Shown: piece after piece, positions 52,131 to 60,164 of the stretch
Layout of the letters: the number at the start of each line of letters is the position of its first letter
Position numbering within the stretch: position 1 is the first letter of the stretch
Source: REEB95 sp963762425
GTDB lineage: Bacteria > Pseudomonadota > Alphaproteobacteria > ATCC43930 > CGMCC-115725
Length of the DNA stretch: 64,000 bases
Direction of reading: 5' to 3'
Assembly (NCBI GenBank): GCA_963762425.1
Contig: CAVXKY010000017.1
Coordinates: forward strand, 21,936 to 85,935
Notes under the pieces: generated by a model
Databases searched by the model: none
Told to the model about the DNA's origin: nothing
The model's input: only the letters and a program-made list of their open reading frames with translations
Translations under genes and position numbers: made by a program

Positions 52131-53077
52131 TGAGCATTCTCGTCCTCGCCGAGCACGACAACGCCACGCTCAAGCCCGCCACGCTGCACGCCGTGGCGGC
52201 GGCGCAGGCCATCGGCGGCGAGATCGACATCCTGGTCGCGGGCCAGGGCTGCGGCGCCGTGGCGCAAGCCGCCGCCAAGATCGCGGGCGTGAACAAGGTG
52301 CTGGTGGCCGACGACGCGGCTTACGCCCATCCCGTGGCCGAGGATCTGGCCAAGCTGATCGTGCCGCTCGCCAAGAGCCATTCGCACCTGCTCGCCCCCG
52401 CCACCACCTTCGGCAAGAACGTCATGCCGCGCGTGGCCGCGCTGTTGGACGTGGCGCAGATTTCCGACATCTCGGGCGTGGTCTCGCCCGACACCTTCCG
52501 CCGCCTGATCTACGCCGGCAACGCGATCGCCACCGTCCAGTCCATCGACCCGGTCAAGATCGTCACCGTGCGCGCGACATCCTTCCCGCTGGCGAAGGAT
52601 TCCGGCGGCAACGCCGCCGTCGAAACCATTTCCGCCGCGGGAACCGACGGTCTTGCGCGCTATGTCGGGTCGGAGATCGCCAAGAGCGAGCGGCCGGAAC
52701 TGACGTCCGCGCGGGTGGTGGTCTCGGGCGGGCGCGGCATGCAATCGGGCGAGAATTTCAAGCTGCTGGAGAGTCTCGCCGACAAGCTCGGCGCCGCGGT
52801 CGGGGCCTCGCGCGCCGCGGTCGACGCCGGCTTCGTGCCCAACGACTTCCAGGTCGGGCAGACCGGCAAGATCGTCGCGCCCGAGCTTTACATCGCCGTC
52901 GGCATTTCGGGCGCGATCCAGCACCTGGCCGGCATGAAGGATTCCAAGGTGATCGTTGCCATCAACAAGGACGAAGAGGCGCCGATCTTCCAGATCGCGG
53001 ATTACGGCTTGGTGGGCGATCTGTTCCAGATCGTGCCCGCGCTCGACAAGGCGCTGGCCAAGCCGGGCGGAAACTGA
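52130..53077 (+). CDS. etfA: Electron transfer flavoprotein alpha subunit
   Basis: FAD-binding subunit of ETF, 315 residues. It starts MSILVLAEHDNATLKPATLH and has LLAPATTFGKNVMPRVAALL near residue 87. The C-terminal FAD domain has VVSGGRGMQSGENFKLLESL near 202, GASRAAVDAGFVPNDFQVGQ near 228, TGKIVAPELYIAVGISGAIQ near 250, and HLAGMKDSKVIVAINKDEEA near 270. These are all diagnostic. It is coupled to etfB by the TGATG overlap and followed 12 bases later by hbd. The gene is intact. Confidence 0.96.
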   Translation: MSILVLAEHDNATLKPATLHAVAAAQAIGGEIDILVAGQGCGAVAQAAAKIAGVNKVLVADDAAYAHPVAEDLAKLIVPLAKSHSHLLAPATTFGKNVMPRVAALLDVAQISDISGVVSPDTFRRLIYAGNAIATVQSIDPVKIVTVRATSFPLAKDSGGNAAVETISAAGTDGLARYVGSEIAKSERPELTSARVVVSGGRGMQSGENFKLLESLADKLGAAVGASRAAVDAGFVPNDFQVGQTGKIVAPELYIAVGISGAIQHLAGMKDSKVIVAINKDEEAPIFQIADYGLVGDLFQIVPALDKALAKPGGN

Positions 53078-53089
53078 CAGGAGCATTCT

Positions 53090-53984
53090 ATGGCGGCCAA
53101 TCAACCGATCTCAATCAAGACCATCGGCATCATCGGCGCCGGACAGATGGGCAGCGGCATCGCCCATGTCGCGGCGCTCGCCGGCTACGAGGTGCGTTTG
53201 AACGACATCGCGGCGGCGATGTTGGAAAAGGCGCTCGCCGGCATCGACAAGAACATCGCGCGCCAGATCGCGCGCGGCAAGGCGACCGAGGCCGACAAAG
53301 CCGCCGCCCTGAAGCGCATCAAGACCGGCACCGGTTTCGAGTTCTTCAAGGAATGCGACGTGGTGATCGAGGCTGCGACCGAGAAGGAAGAAGTGAAAAT
53401 CGCGATCTTCAAGAAGCTGGTGCCCTTCCTCAACCCAACCGCCATCATCGCCTCCAACACCTCCTCGATCTCGATCACGCGGCTGGCGGCCACGACCGAC
53501 CGGCCCGGCCGCTTCATCGGCATGCATTTCATGAACCCGGTGCCGGTGATGGCCCTGGTCGAGATCATCAAGGGCATCGCCACCGAGGAGGCGACATTCG
53601 CCGCCATCCGCGATCTCGCCGTGAAGCTCGGCAAGACGCCGGTGGCCGCGGAAGATTATCCGGCCTTCATCGTCAACCGCATCCTGTTGCCGATGATCAA
53701 CGAGGCGGTCTACGCGCTTTATGAAGGGGTGGGCTCGGTCGTGGCCATCGACACCGCCATGAAACTCGGCGCCAACCATCCGATGGGGCCGCTGGAGCTG
53801 GCGGATTTCATCGGTCTCGACACCTGTCTCTCGGTGATGGAGGTGCTTTACAAGGGCCTCGCCGATTCGAAGTACCGGCCCTGCCCGCTGCTGGTCAAAT
53901 ACGTCGAGGCCGGCTGGCTCGGACGCAAGACCGGCCGGGGCTTCTATGATTATCAGCGGCGAGAAGCCCGTCCCCACGCGCTAG
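53090..53984 (+). CDS. 3-hydroxybutyryl-CoA dehydrogenase (frameshift near the C-terminus)
   Basis: NAD(P)-dependent 3-hydroxyacyl-CoA dehydrogenase. It has IGIIGAGQMGSGIAHVAALA near residue 12, VVIEAATEKEEVKIAIFKKL near 92, ASNTSSISITRLA near 121, MHFMNPVPVMALVEIIKGIA with the catalytic His near 145, and GANHPMGPLELADFIGLDTC near 228. The usual ending GRGFYDYSGEKPVPTR appears only after skipping one base near 53953, with the stop TAG at 53982-53984. Without this correction the frame runs 57 codons further into hairpin DNA. The restored length of 297 residues is normal for Hbd/PaaH. GGAG lies before ATG 53090. It is in an operon with etfBA. Confidence 0.92.
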
Positions 53985-53995
53985 GCGCTCGCGCC

Positions 53996-54066
53996 CGCAA
54001 CGCCAAGCGTTGCGCCGCGCCCCTTCGGCGCAGCCGCAATCCATTCGCAACGCGAAGCGTTGCGAA
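53996..54066. repeat. Two related triloop hairpins
   Basis: CGCAACGC-CAA-GCGTTGCG at 53996-54014 and TTCGCAACGC-GAA-GCGTTGCGAA at 54044-54066 share the same CGCAACGC core, with perfect stems of eight and ten bases. They lie between hbd and the HNH gene and may terminate the etf operon. Confidence 0.6.
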
Positions 54067-54116
54067 CGTCATGAAATTATGGCTTTATTCCGCCAGAAGG
54101 GCGGCAGAAGCCGCCG

Positions 54117-54698
54117 ATGACAGGCGGAGGTTGGTTGTCAGTCGCGCTCGATAGCTGTCCGGCCCTGGTGCTCAACGCGGATTTCCGCCCGCTGAGCTAT
54201 TTCCCGCTGTCGCTGTGGTCGTGGCAGGAAACCGTCAAGGCGGTGTGCCTCGGCCGCGTCAACATCGTCTCGCAATACGACCGCGTGGTTCGCAGCCCCT
54301 CGTTTGAAATGGCTCTGCCGAGCGTGATTTCGCTCAAGGCCTACATCGCCATGGCGCGCCGCCCGGCCTTCACCCGGTTCAACGTGTTCCTGCGCGACAA
54401 ATTCGCCTGCCAGTATTGCGGCGACTCCTTCCCCTCGCACGATCTGACTTTCGACCACGTCGTGCCGCGCTCGCGCGGCGGCCACACCACCTGGGAGAAC
54501 GTGGTCACCGCGTGCTCGGGCTGCAATCTCATCAAGGGCAACCGCATTCCGTCGGAAAGCGGGCTTTATCCGCGCCACCAGCCCTTCCAGCCGACGACCA
54601 ATTTCCTGCGCGACAACGGCCGGGCGTTTCCGCCCAACTTCCTGCACCACTCCTGGCGCGACTTCCTCTACTGGGACACCGTGCTGGATCCTGCGTAG
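54117..54698 (+). CDS. HNH endonuclease
   Basis: A 193-residue protein of the small HNH family common in alphaproteobacteria. The N-terminal domain reads ALVLNADFRPLSYFPLSLWS near residue 16. The zinc/HNH part has FACQYCGDSFPSHDLTFDHV near 98 (CxxC, then the catalytic His of FDHV), VPRSRGGHTTWENVVTACSG and CNLIKGNR. The cellular role is unknown; these are not restriction enzymes in an R-M locus here, as no methylase is nearby. ATG 54117 lacks a ribosome-binding site, while TTG 54135 follows GGCGGAGG and may be the true start. The TAG stop is formed by the GTAG head of the repeat that follows. Confidence 0.85.
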   Translation: MTGGGWLSVALDSCPALVLNADFRPLSYFPLSLWSWQETVKAVCLGRVNIVSQYDRVVRSPSFEMALPSVISLKAYIAMARRPAFTRFNVFLRDKFACQYCGDSFPSHDLTFDHVVPRSRGGHTTWENVVTACSGCNLIKGNRIPSESGLYPRHQPFQPTTNFLRDNGRAFPPNFLHHSWRDFLYWDTVLDPA

Positions 54699-54746
54699 CG
54701 TAGCAAAGCCATCGCCCGAATCATGGGCGATGGCGTCTTGCGAAGC
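54693..54746 (+). repeat. REP-like GTAG-headed hairpin repeat, copy 7 (doubled head)
   Basis: GCGTAGCGTAGCA shows the head twice. The inner stem GCCATCGCCC/GGGCGATGGC is perfect, with loop GAATCAT, closed by TGCGAAGC. Confidence 0.75.
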
Positions 54747-54767
54747 CGAAAGGAATCCCGCTAGGCC

Positions 54768-54851
54768 GTCATTGCGAGACCGCGCGTAAGCGCGGCCGAA
54801 GCAATCCAGTTTTGCTCTGGATCGCTTCGCCGCTTCGCGGCTCGCGATGAC
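54768..54851. repeat. Long palindromic repeat beginning GTCATTGCGAG, copy 2
   Basis: Same ends as the 39253 element (GTCATTGCGAG and CTCGCGATGAC), with AGCAATCCAG opposed to CTGGATCGCTTCG inside. It sits between two GTAG-headed repeats. Confidence 0.75.
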
Positions 54852-54862
54852 GGAGGGGATTC

Positions 54863-54888
54863 GCGTGGCAAAGCCGTCTTGCGAAGCA
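54863..54888 (+). repeat. Short GTGG-headed variant of the hairpin repeat
   Basis: GCGTGGCAAAGCCGTCTTGCGAAGC-type sequence: the head reads GTGG and the inner stem is missing. It ends next to the lipoprotein stop. Confidence 0.5.
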
Positions 54889-54890
54889 AC

Positions 54891-55109
54891 TTAATAGGAA
54901 TTACTCAGCGGCACGGTCACTTTCGGATCGAGCGAGACCTGGTCTATGTCCTGGTTGTCCGTAGTCGGGCCCTCGTCATGGGTGGCGGCGATGTCGGCAT
55001 TGATCGAACGCTGGCTCCCGCTGCTGGCGTTGCCGTCATTGCGCGCGCCGGCGCAGCCGCATAGCGCGGCCGCCGCGATCGCGAAGACGAATAAAGCTTG
55101 CCGGGTCAT
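54891..55109 (-). CDS. Small lipoprotein of unknown function
   Basis: A 72-residue product starting MTRQALFVFAIAAAALCGCA. A short basic start, a hydrophobic core and the lipobox ALCGC with the acylated cysteine at about residue 19 are followed by a polar tail containing SSGSQRSINADIAATHDEGP and ending VTVPLSNSY. ATG 55109 follows GGAG; longer in-frame starts to 55229 would bury the signal peptide. The family is not recognised. A membrane-anchored periplasmic location is inferred from the lipobox. Confidence 0.65.
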   Translation of the reverse strand: MTRQALFVFAIAAAALCGCAGARNDGNASSGSQRSINADIAATHDEGPTTDNQDIDQVSLDPKVTVPLSNSY

Positions 55110-55261
55110 GGCTCCAATCCCTTTTTGTTGTTGTTGCGTGGCGGACCGATAAGGAAGATGTAGTCTGGCAATGTGGCTAGAGTAGGTTTTCAAGCGGCAC
55201 AATACAGCGATCCCGCCGCAATGCGGCATGCGGGATATACCCAGGCGGAAAAGACCGGACC

Positions 55262-56113
55262 ATGAGCCTGCTGCGTCATATCAGGGCGTGCAACGCCTGG
55301 GAGCCCGCGCGCTTCCTGCCCTTCCGGCGCGGGCCTGCCTTGCTGGGGCTTATCCGCCGCGACAACGCCGAGCGGCTGCGCCGCTTCCCCAAGCTGTTCG
55401 AGGTCGGCCGGGACGCGGTGAACCTCGTCGCCGAAGGCAACGCCAAGGCCATATCCGCCGCCGTCGACCGCGCGGTCGAGGAGCTGGTCGCCGAGGGCGT
55501 CATCGCCAAGTGGCGCAACGAGTTCTTCGCCGTGGCCGAAGCCTGGGGGGCCAAGGTTCATTTCAATCTGGATCGCGGCGCGGTGCCGTTCTTCGGCGTC
55601 AAGGCCTATGGCGTGCATTTGAACGGTTATCGCCGCGTCGGGTCCAGGTTCAAGCTCTGGATCGGCAAGCGCGCCTCGAACAAGATCGTCGCGCCCGGCA
55701 AGCTCGACAACATGGTGGCGGGCGGCATCGGCGTGGCCTATGGGCTGGAAGAGACGCTCGTGAAAGAGGCGGCGGAAGAAGCCGCCCTGCCCAAAAAACT
55801 GGCCGACCGCGCCGTCGCGGTGGGCGCGGTCTCCTACCGCATGGAGACCAAGACGGGATTGCGCAACGACGTGCTGTTCCTCTACGACGTCGAGACGCCG
55901 GCCGGTTTCACGCCGCGCAACACCGACGGCGAACTCGTGTCCTTCGCGCTGATGGACGCCGGCGCGGTGGTGAAACGCATGCGCGGCACCGACGATTTCA
56001 AGTTCAACGTCGCTCTGGTCAATATCGATTTCGCGCTGCGCCACGGCGTGATCGGGCCGGACGATCCGGAATATCTCGATCTCACCGTCGGGTTGCACCG
56101 GCCGATCGATTAG
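55262..56113 (+). CDS. NUDIX hydrolase with DUF4743 N-terminal domain
   Basis: A 283-residue protein. The N-terminal half (LRHIRACNAWEPARFLPFRR, WRNEFFAVAEAW) matches the DUF4743 domain found before NUDIX domains in Tnr3-like proteins. The NUDIX part contains FKLWIGKRASNKIVAPGKLD then NMVAGGIGVAYGLEETLVKE with AAEEAAL near residue 155-178, which is the NUDIX box (Gx5Ex7REUxEExGU) with Lys in place of the usual Arg. Homologues act on thiamine-related or nucleoside diphosphates; the substrate here is not known. A zinc-ribbon gene follows 14 bases later. The gene is intact. Confidence 0.85.
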   Translation: MSLLRHIRACNAWEPARFLPFRRGPALLGLIRRDNAERLRRFPKLFEVGRDAVNLVAEGNAKAISAAVDRAVEELVAEGVIAKWRNEFFAVAEAWGAKVHFNLDRGAVPFFGVKAYGVHLNGYRRVGSRFKLWIGKRASNKIVAPGKLDNMVAGGIGVAYGLEETLVKEAAEEAALPKKLADRAVAVGAVSYRMETKTGLRNDVLFLYDVETPAGFTPRNTDGELVSFALMDAGAVVKRMRGTDDFKFNVALVNIDFALRHGVIGPDDPEYLDLTVGLHRPID

Positions 56114-56127
56114 AGAGGGGGGAAGCC

Positions 56128-56361
56128 ATGCTGGTTCCATGCAGGGAATGCGGCGGCAAGGTCAGCACCAATGCTTGGGCCTGTCCGCATTGCGGCGCGC
56201 GTTTCTTCCGCTATCCGCGCTGGCGGCGCTGGCTGGTCTATGCCGTGCTGATCGCCGCTTTGCTCTACTGGTTCGACCCGATCGTCCGTTACGGCTATTG
56301 GGGCGTCAAGCAGGCCATCGCCTATGTGGTGGAAATCTGGGCCAGCGGTCCGGGCCCCTGA
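56128..56361 (+). CDS. Zinc-ribbon membrane protein
   Basis: A 77-residue protein. Residues 5-25 (CRECGGKVSTNAWACPHCGA) form a CxxC...CxxC zinc ribbon, followed by a basic stretch (RYPRWRRW) and one transmembrane helix (LVYAVLIAALLYWFDPIV). GAGAGGGGGGAAGCC lies before ATG 56128, a strong ribosome-binding site. It ends within the 3' end of the opposing gluQ gene (40-base overlap). The role is unknown; it is probably co-transcribed with the NUDIX gene. Confidence 0.72.
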   Translation: MLVPCRECGGKVSTNAWACPHCGARFFRYPRWRRWLVYAVLIAALLYWFDPIVRYGYWGVKQAIAYVVEIWASGPGP

Positions 56362-57197
56362 CGGAATCCCGCCATCGCCCGCACCTCCGCCGGGCTTTTG
56401 CCGGAAGCGCGCAAGGCGCGCAGCGTCAGGGCATTGTCGCGCTTGGCGAAACGCCTTCCGCTGGCGTCGGTCAGCAGTTGGTGATGGCGGTAACGCGGCG
56501 CGGGATAGCCCAGCAACGCCTGCAACAGCCGGTGGATATGGGTCGAGACGAACAGATCCTCGCCGCGCGTCACCAGGGTCACGCCCTGGAGCGCGTCGTC
56601 CACCGTCACCGCCAGATGATAGGAGGTGGGCGTGTCCTTGCGCGCCAGAACCACGTCGCCCTGGCGCAAGGGCTCGACCCTGATCCGCCCGCGCCCCTCC
56701 TCTTCCCAGAACAGCTCCCCCGCGGCATCCGCCGCCTTGGCGGTATCGAGGCGGAGCGCAAAGATTTGCCCCGCCGCCTTGCGCTCGTTGCGCTCGGCGG
56801 GTGAAAGATTCCGGCACGTGCCGGGATAAAGCGGACCATCGGCGCCATGCGGCGCGGCAATCGCGGCTTCGATCTCGGCCTTGATCGCGCTCCTGGTGCA
56901 GAAACAGGGATAGATCATGCCCATGGCCTCAAGCCGGTCGAGCGGCGCGCGGTAATCCGCGAGGTGCTGCGATTGGCGGCGCACCTCGCCATCCCAATCG
57001 AGGCCGAGCCAGGTTAGGTCTTCCAGGATCGCGTCGGTGAATTCCTCGCGGCAGCGCGCGCGGTCGATATCCTCGATGCGCAACAGGAACTTCCCGCCTC
57101 CATCGCGCGCGGCTTTCCATCCCACCAAGGCCGAATAGGCGTGGCCCAGATGCAGCAGGCCGGTGGGGCTGGGCGCGAAGCGGGTGACCACGGACAT
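56322..57197 (-). CDS. gluQ: Glutamyl-Q tRNA(Asp) synthetase
   Basis: Charges glutamate onto queuosine of tRNA-Asp. The 291-residue protein is a short GluRS lacking the anticodon domain. It has VTRFAPSPTGLLHLGHAYSA at the N-terminus (HLGH as the HIGH motif), LLRIEDIDRARCREEFTDAI near residue 38 and YPCFCTRSAIKAEIEAAI near 95, where cysteines of the zinc site are expected. GEDLFVSTHIHRLLQALLGY lies near 208 and DASGRRFAKRDNA (KMSKS-like) near 240. The length fits GluQ-RS rather than full GltX. It is intact and convergent with the zinc-ribbon gene. Confidence 0.92.
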   Translation of the reverse strand: MSVVTRFAPSPTGLLHLGHAYSALVGWKAARDGGGKFLLRIEDIDRARCREEFTDAILEDLTWLGLDWDGEVRRQSQHLADYRAPLDRLEAMGMIYPCFCTRSAIKAEIEAAIAAPHGADGPLYPGTCRNLSPAERNERKAAGQIFALRLDTAKAADAAGELFWEEEGRGRIRVEPLRQGDVVLARKDTPTSYHLAVTVDDALQGVTLVTRGEDLFVSTHIHRLLQALLGYPAPRYRHHQLLTDASGRRFAKRDNALTLRALRASGKSPAEVRAMAGFRQGPGPLAQISTT

Positions 57198-57259
57198 GCG
57201 CTATTTTAGCCCACACATTCTTGGATGACAGCTTCCGCCGCTTCGTTTATCGCTTTCCC

Positions 57260-57916
57260 ATGTCCAATCAACTCACCGGCCCCACCTTCAAGCCCGCCAA
57301 CGGGAAAAATCCATCGAGCCTGATCGTGCTGCTGCACGGCGTCGGCGCCGACGGCAACGACCTGATTGGGCTCGCGCCCTTTTGGGCGCCGCTTCTGCCC
57401 GGGACCGAATTTTTGGCGCCCGACGGGCCCGAGCCCTGCGACATGGCGCCGTTCGGCCGGCAATGGTTCTCGCTCCAGGACCGCTCGCCCGAGACGATCC
57501 TGGAAGGCGTGATCGCCACGGCGCCCATCCTCGACGGCTTTCTCGACGACGCGCTCAAGGAGCGCGGCCTTGCCGACGACAAGCTCGCGCTGGTCGGATT
57601 CTCGCAAGGCACCATGATGTCGCTCTATGTGGGTCCGCGCCGCGCCCGTCCCTGCGCCGCCATCGTGGGTTATTCCGGCGCGCTGGTCGGGCCGCAACTG
57701 CTGGCATCGGAAATCCGCTCGCGGCCCAAGACGCTGCTGGTGCATGGCGATGCCGATCCGCTGGTGCCTTTCGCCTCCATGGCCGCCGCGCGAAAATTTC
57801 TCGCGGCTTCCGGGGTTCCGGTCGAGACCTTCGCCTGCCCTGGCATGGGCCACGCCATCGACCAGGCGGGGTTGCAGCGCGGCGGCGAATTCCTGCGCGC
57901 GGCGCTAGCGGGTTAG
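57260..57916 (+). CDS. Alpha/beta-hydrolase (carboxylesterase/phospholipase family)
   Basis: A 218-residue esterase of the YpfH/Est2 type. It has LIVLLHGVGADGNDLIGLAP near residue 20 (oxyanion HG), FLAPDGPEPC near 50, LALVGFSQGTMMSLYVGPRR with the nucleophile Ser (GFSQG) near 115, LVHGDADPLVPF with the acid near 165, and GMGHAID with the catalytic His near 197. ATG 57260 is chosen because the family start (MSNQLTGPTFKPA) lies there; 57221 would add 13 residues. The substrate is unknown. Its 3' end overlaps the opposing TlpA-like gene by 12 bases. Confidence 0.87.
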   Translation: MSNQLTGPTFKPANGKNPSSLIVLLHGVGADGNDLIGLAPFWAPLLPGTEFLAPDGPEPCDMAPFGRQWFSLQDRSPETILEGVIATAPILDGFLDDALKERGLADDKLALVGFSQGTMMSLYVGPRRARPCAAIVGYSGALVGPQLLASEIRSRPKTLLVHGDADPLVPFASMAAARKFLAASGVPVETFACPGMGHAIDQAGLQRGGEFLRAALAG

Positions 57917-58522
57917 CGAGGTCTTTTCGAGCGCGGGCGGCGTTTCGAGATAAGGCCTGAGCCGCGCGATCATCGCCGGAGTATCCCAATCGGTCGAGCC
58001 TTCGAGCATCGCCCGCACCCGCCCGTCGCGGGTAATCAGGAAACTGGTCGGCAGGCCTTGCGCGCCGAAGGCCTTGATGGCGCCGTTCTTGGGATCGAGA
58101 TAGACCGCGAGGTGGCCGAGCTTGAGCTTCGCGAGGAAAGGCGCGACCACGCTTTCCCCCGAACGGTCCTCGGAGATCGCCAGCACCAAGAGGGCGGGCC
58201 CGAGCTTCGCCTGCAGCCGGTCGAGCGAGGGCATTTCCTCGACGCAAGGCCCGCACCAGGTGGCCCAGAGATTGACCAGCACCACCCGGCCGCGGAAATC
58301 GGCAAGCCGCCGGGGCGTGCCGTCCCGCGTGGTGAAGCCGAGTTCGGGCGCTGGCCGCGGCGGGTTGAGCAAGCTAAACTCCCCTTCGCCTACCGTATCC
58401 GGCTGCCGAATCGCGGCGGATGGCGCGGTTGGGGCGGAAAAGGGCGCGGAACGGTGAGCCACCAGCGCGCCCAACCCCGCCAGGCAGAGGATCACGGTGA
58501 TGGTGCGTATCTTGTGTTTCAT
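57905..58522 (-). CDS. TlpA-like thioredoxin-fold thiol:disulfide oxidoreductase
   Basis: A 205-residue protein with an N-terminal anchor or signal (RTITVILCLAGLGALVAH) and a periplasmic thioredoxin domain. It has PELGFTTRDGTPRRLADFRG near residue 58, VVLVNLWATWCGPCVEEMPS near 78 with the redox-active CGPC, VLAISEDRSGESVVAPFLAK near 112 and the cis-proline loop GLPTSFLITRDGRV near 160. ATG 58522 gives the family N-terminus; upstream in-frame starts lie in argH on the other strand. It probably reduces periplasmic disulfides, for example for cytochrome c maturation. It is divergent from argH. Confidence 0.9.
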   Translation of the reverse strand: MKHKIRTITVILCLAGLGALVAHRSAPFSAPTAPSAAIRQPDTVGEGEFSLLNPPRPAPELGFTTRDGTPRRLADFRGRVVLVNLWATWCGPCVEEMPSLDRLQAKLGPALLVLAISEDRSGESVVAPFLAKLKLGHLAVYLDPKNGAIKAFGAQGLPTSFLITRDGRVRAMLEGSTDWDTPAMIARLRPYLETPPALEKTSLTR

Positions 58523-58543
58523 AGTCTGTGTCCGGGTGACGCC

Positions 58544-59995
58544 ATGACGCGGAAACTTCCAGCCGCCCGGGCCGCGGCCTTGCGCCAAGCCGCCGGCACA
58601 TCCGCCAACGCCGCGCGGGGCGGCAGGCTTGCGGGCAGTCCGGATGAGACCATGCAGCGCATCAATACCTCGATCGACCTCGACAAGCGGCTCTATGCCC
58701 AGGACATCGCCGGTTCGCTCGCGCATTGCGCGATGCTGGTGGCCCGGCGGATCATCGCGCCGCAGGATGGCGAGGCGATCGCGCGCGGTCTAGAGAAAAT
58801 TCACGCCGAGATCGAAAAAGGCGCGTTTCCCTTCCGCGCCGAGCACGAAGACATCCACCTCAATATCGAGGCGCGGCTCAAGGAACTCATCGGCGATGCG
58901 GCCGGGCGGCTCCACACCGCGCGCTCGCGCAACGACCAGGTGGCGACCGATTTCCGGCTTTGGGTGCGGGAAGCCATCGACCGGCTCGACCGCGGCATCA
59001 GGGCGCTGCAAGAGGCGCTGATCGAACAGGCCGAAAAACACGCCGCCACCATCATGCCGGGCCTGACCCATTTGCAGAACGCCCAGCCGGTGACCTTCGG
59101 CCACCATCTGCTGGCCTATGTCGAGATGCTGGGGCGCGACCGGGGGCGGCTCAAGGATGCGCGCGCGCGGCTCGATGAATCGCCCTTGGGCTCGGGCGCC
59201 TTGGCGGGCACGTCCTTCCCGATCGACCGCGACCAGACCGCCAAGGATCTGGGCTTCGACCGCCCGACGGCCAATTCGCTCGACGCCGTTTCCGACCGCG
59301 ACTTCGCGCTCGAATTCCTGGCGGCTTGCGCCGTCTGCGGCACGCATCTCTCGCGCTTCGCCGAGGAGATCGTGTTGTGGCTCTCCGAGCCTTTCCATTT
59401 CATCCGGCTCTCGGACGCCTTCACAACCGGCAGCTCGATGATGCCGCAGAAGCGCAACCCCGACGCCGCCGAGCTGGTGCGCGCCAAATCCGGGCGCCTG
59501 GTGGGATCGCTCGTGTCGCTGCTCACGGTGATGAAGGGCCTGCCCTTGGCCTATTCCAAGGACATGCAGGAGGACAAGGCCCCGGTGTTCGAATCCTTCG
59601 ACACGCTGGAGTTGTGCCTGTCCGTGATCACGGGGATGGTACGCGATCTCAAAGCCAATAAAGAAGCAATGAAGCGCGCGGCCGAAGCCGGTTATTCCAC
59701 CGCCACCGATCTCGCCGATTGGCTGACGCTCAAGCTCGGCCTGCCCTTCCGCGAGGCGCACCGCATCACCGGCGCGCTGGTCAAGCGCGCCGAGGAACTG
59801 GGCGTTCCGCTCGCCGGTCTCCCGCTCAAGGAGATGCAGAAGCTCGATCCGCGCATATCCGAGGAGGCGCGCGCAGCGCTGACGGTGGAGAAATCGGCCG
59901 CCGGCCGGACGAGCTTCGGCGGCACGGCGCCGGCCAATGTCGCCAAGGCGGCAAAGGATGCGCGCGCGCGCTTTCTAGGAGGAAAGAAACGGTGA
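58544..59995 (+). CDS. argH: Argininosuccinate lyase
   Basis: Splits argininosuccinate to arginine and fumarate, the last step of arginine synthesis. The 483-residue protein has HEDIHLNIEARLKELIGDAA near residue 104, LHTARSRNDQVATDFRLWVR near 124, MPGLTHLQNAQPVTFGHHLL near 172 and the fumarase-family signature TGSSMMPQKRNPDAAELVRA near 298. The N-terminal WGGRF of the family reads ARGGRL here, and the protein is about 15 residues longer at the start than usual, so the first codons may contain an uncorrected error. Its stop overlaps the lptM GTG. Confidence 0.94.
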   Translation: MTRKLPAARAAALRQAAGTSANAARGGRLAGSPDETMQRINTSIDLDKRLYAQDIAGSLAHCAMLVARRIIAPQDGEAIARGLEKIHAEIEKGAFPFRAEHEDIHLNIEARLKELIGDAAGRLHTARSRNDQVATDFRLWVREAIDRLDRGIRALQEALIEQAEKHAATIMPGLTHLQNAQPVTFGHHLLAYVEMLGRDRGRLKDARARLDESPLGSGALAGTSFPIDRDQTAKDLGFDRPTANSLDAVSDRDFALEFLAACAVCGTHLSRFAEEIVLWLSEPFHFIRLSDAFTTGSSMMPQKRNPDAAELVRAKSGRLVGSLVSLLTVMKGLPLAYSKDMQEDKAPVFESFDTLELCLSVITGMVRDLKANKEAMKRAAEAGYSTATDLADWLTLKLGLPFREAHRITGALVKRAEELGVPLAGLPLKEMQKLDPRISEEARAALTVEKSAAGRTSFGGTAPANVAKAAKDARARFLGGKKR

Positions 59996-60164
59996 AAGCG
60001 ATCCGCTTGGCCTTGGCCTTGATGATCCTGGCGCTGCCGCTTTCGTCCTGCGGCAAGAAAGCCTTGCCGAAACCGCCGGGCGCCGAGCCGCAAACCTATC
60101 CGCAGGTCTATCCCTACGATCCGTCGCAGCCGCAGCCGGCGACCGCCCGGATTCCAACCAATGA
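59992..60164 (+). CDS. lptM: LptM-like small lipoprotein (frameshifted near its end)
   Basis: GTG 59992 overlaps the argH stop (GTGA) after AGGAGG at 59977-59982. The product starts VKAIRLALALMILALPLSSC with lipobox LSSC, then GKKALPKPPG, the motif of LptM (YifL), which aids LptD oxidation in lipopolysaccharide export. As read, no stop occurs until far inside lysA. Shifting frame once near 60120-60155 gives an end in SNQ and TGA at 60162-60164, overlapping the lysA ATG, as is normal for the argH-lptM-lysA order. Restored length is about 56 residues. Confidence 0.75.

Noticed and set aside
53985..54154. 57-residue C-terminal extension of the 3-hydroxybutyryl-CoA dehydrogenase
   Set aside because: The normal ending and stop appear one base out of frame; the extension is only translated hairpin DNA.
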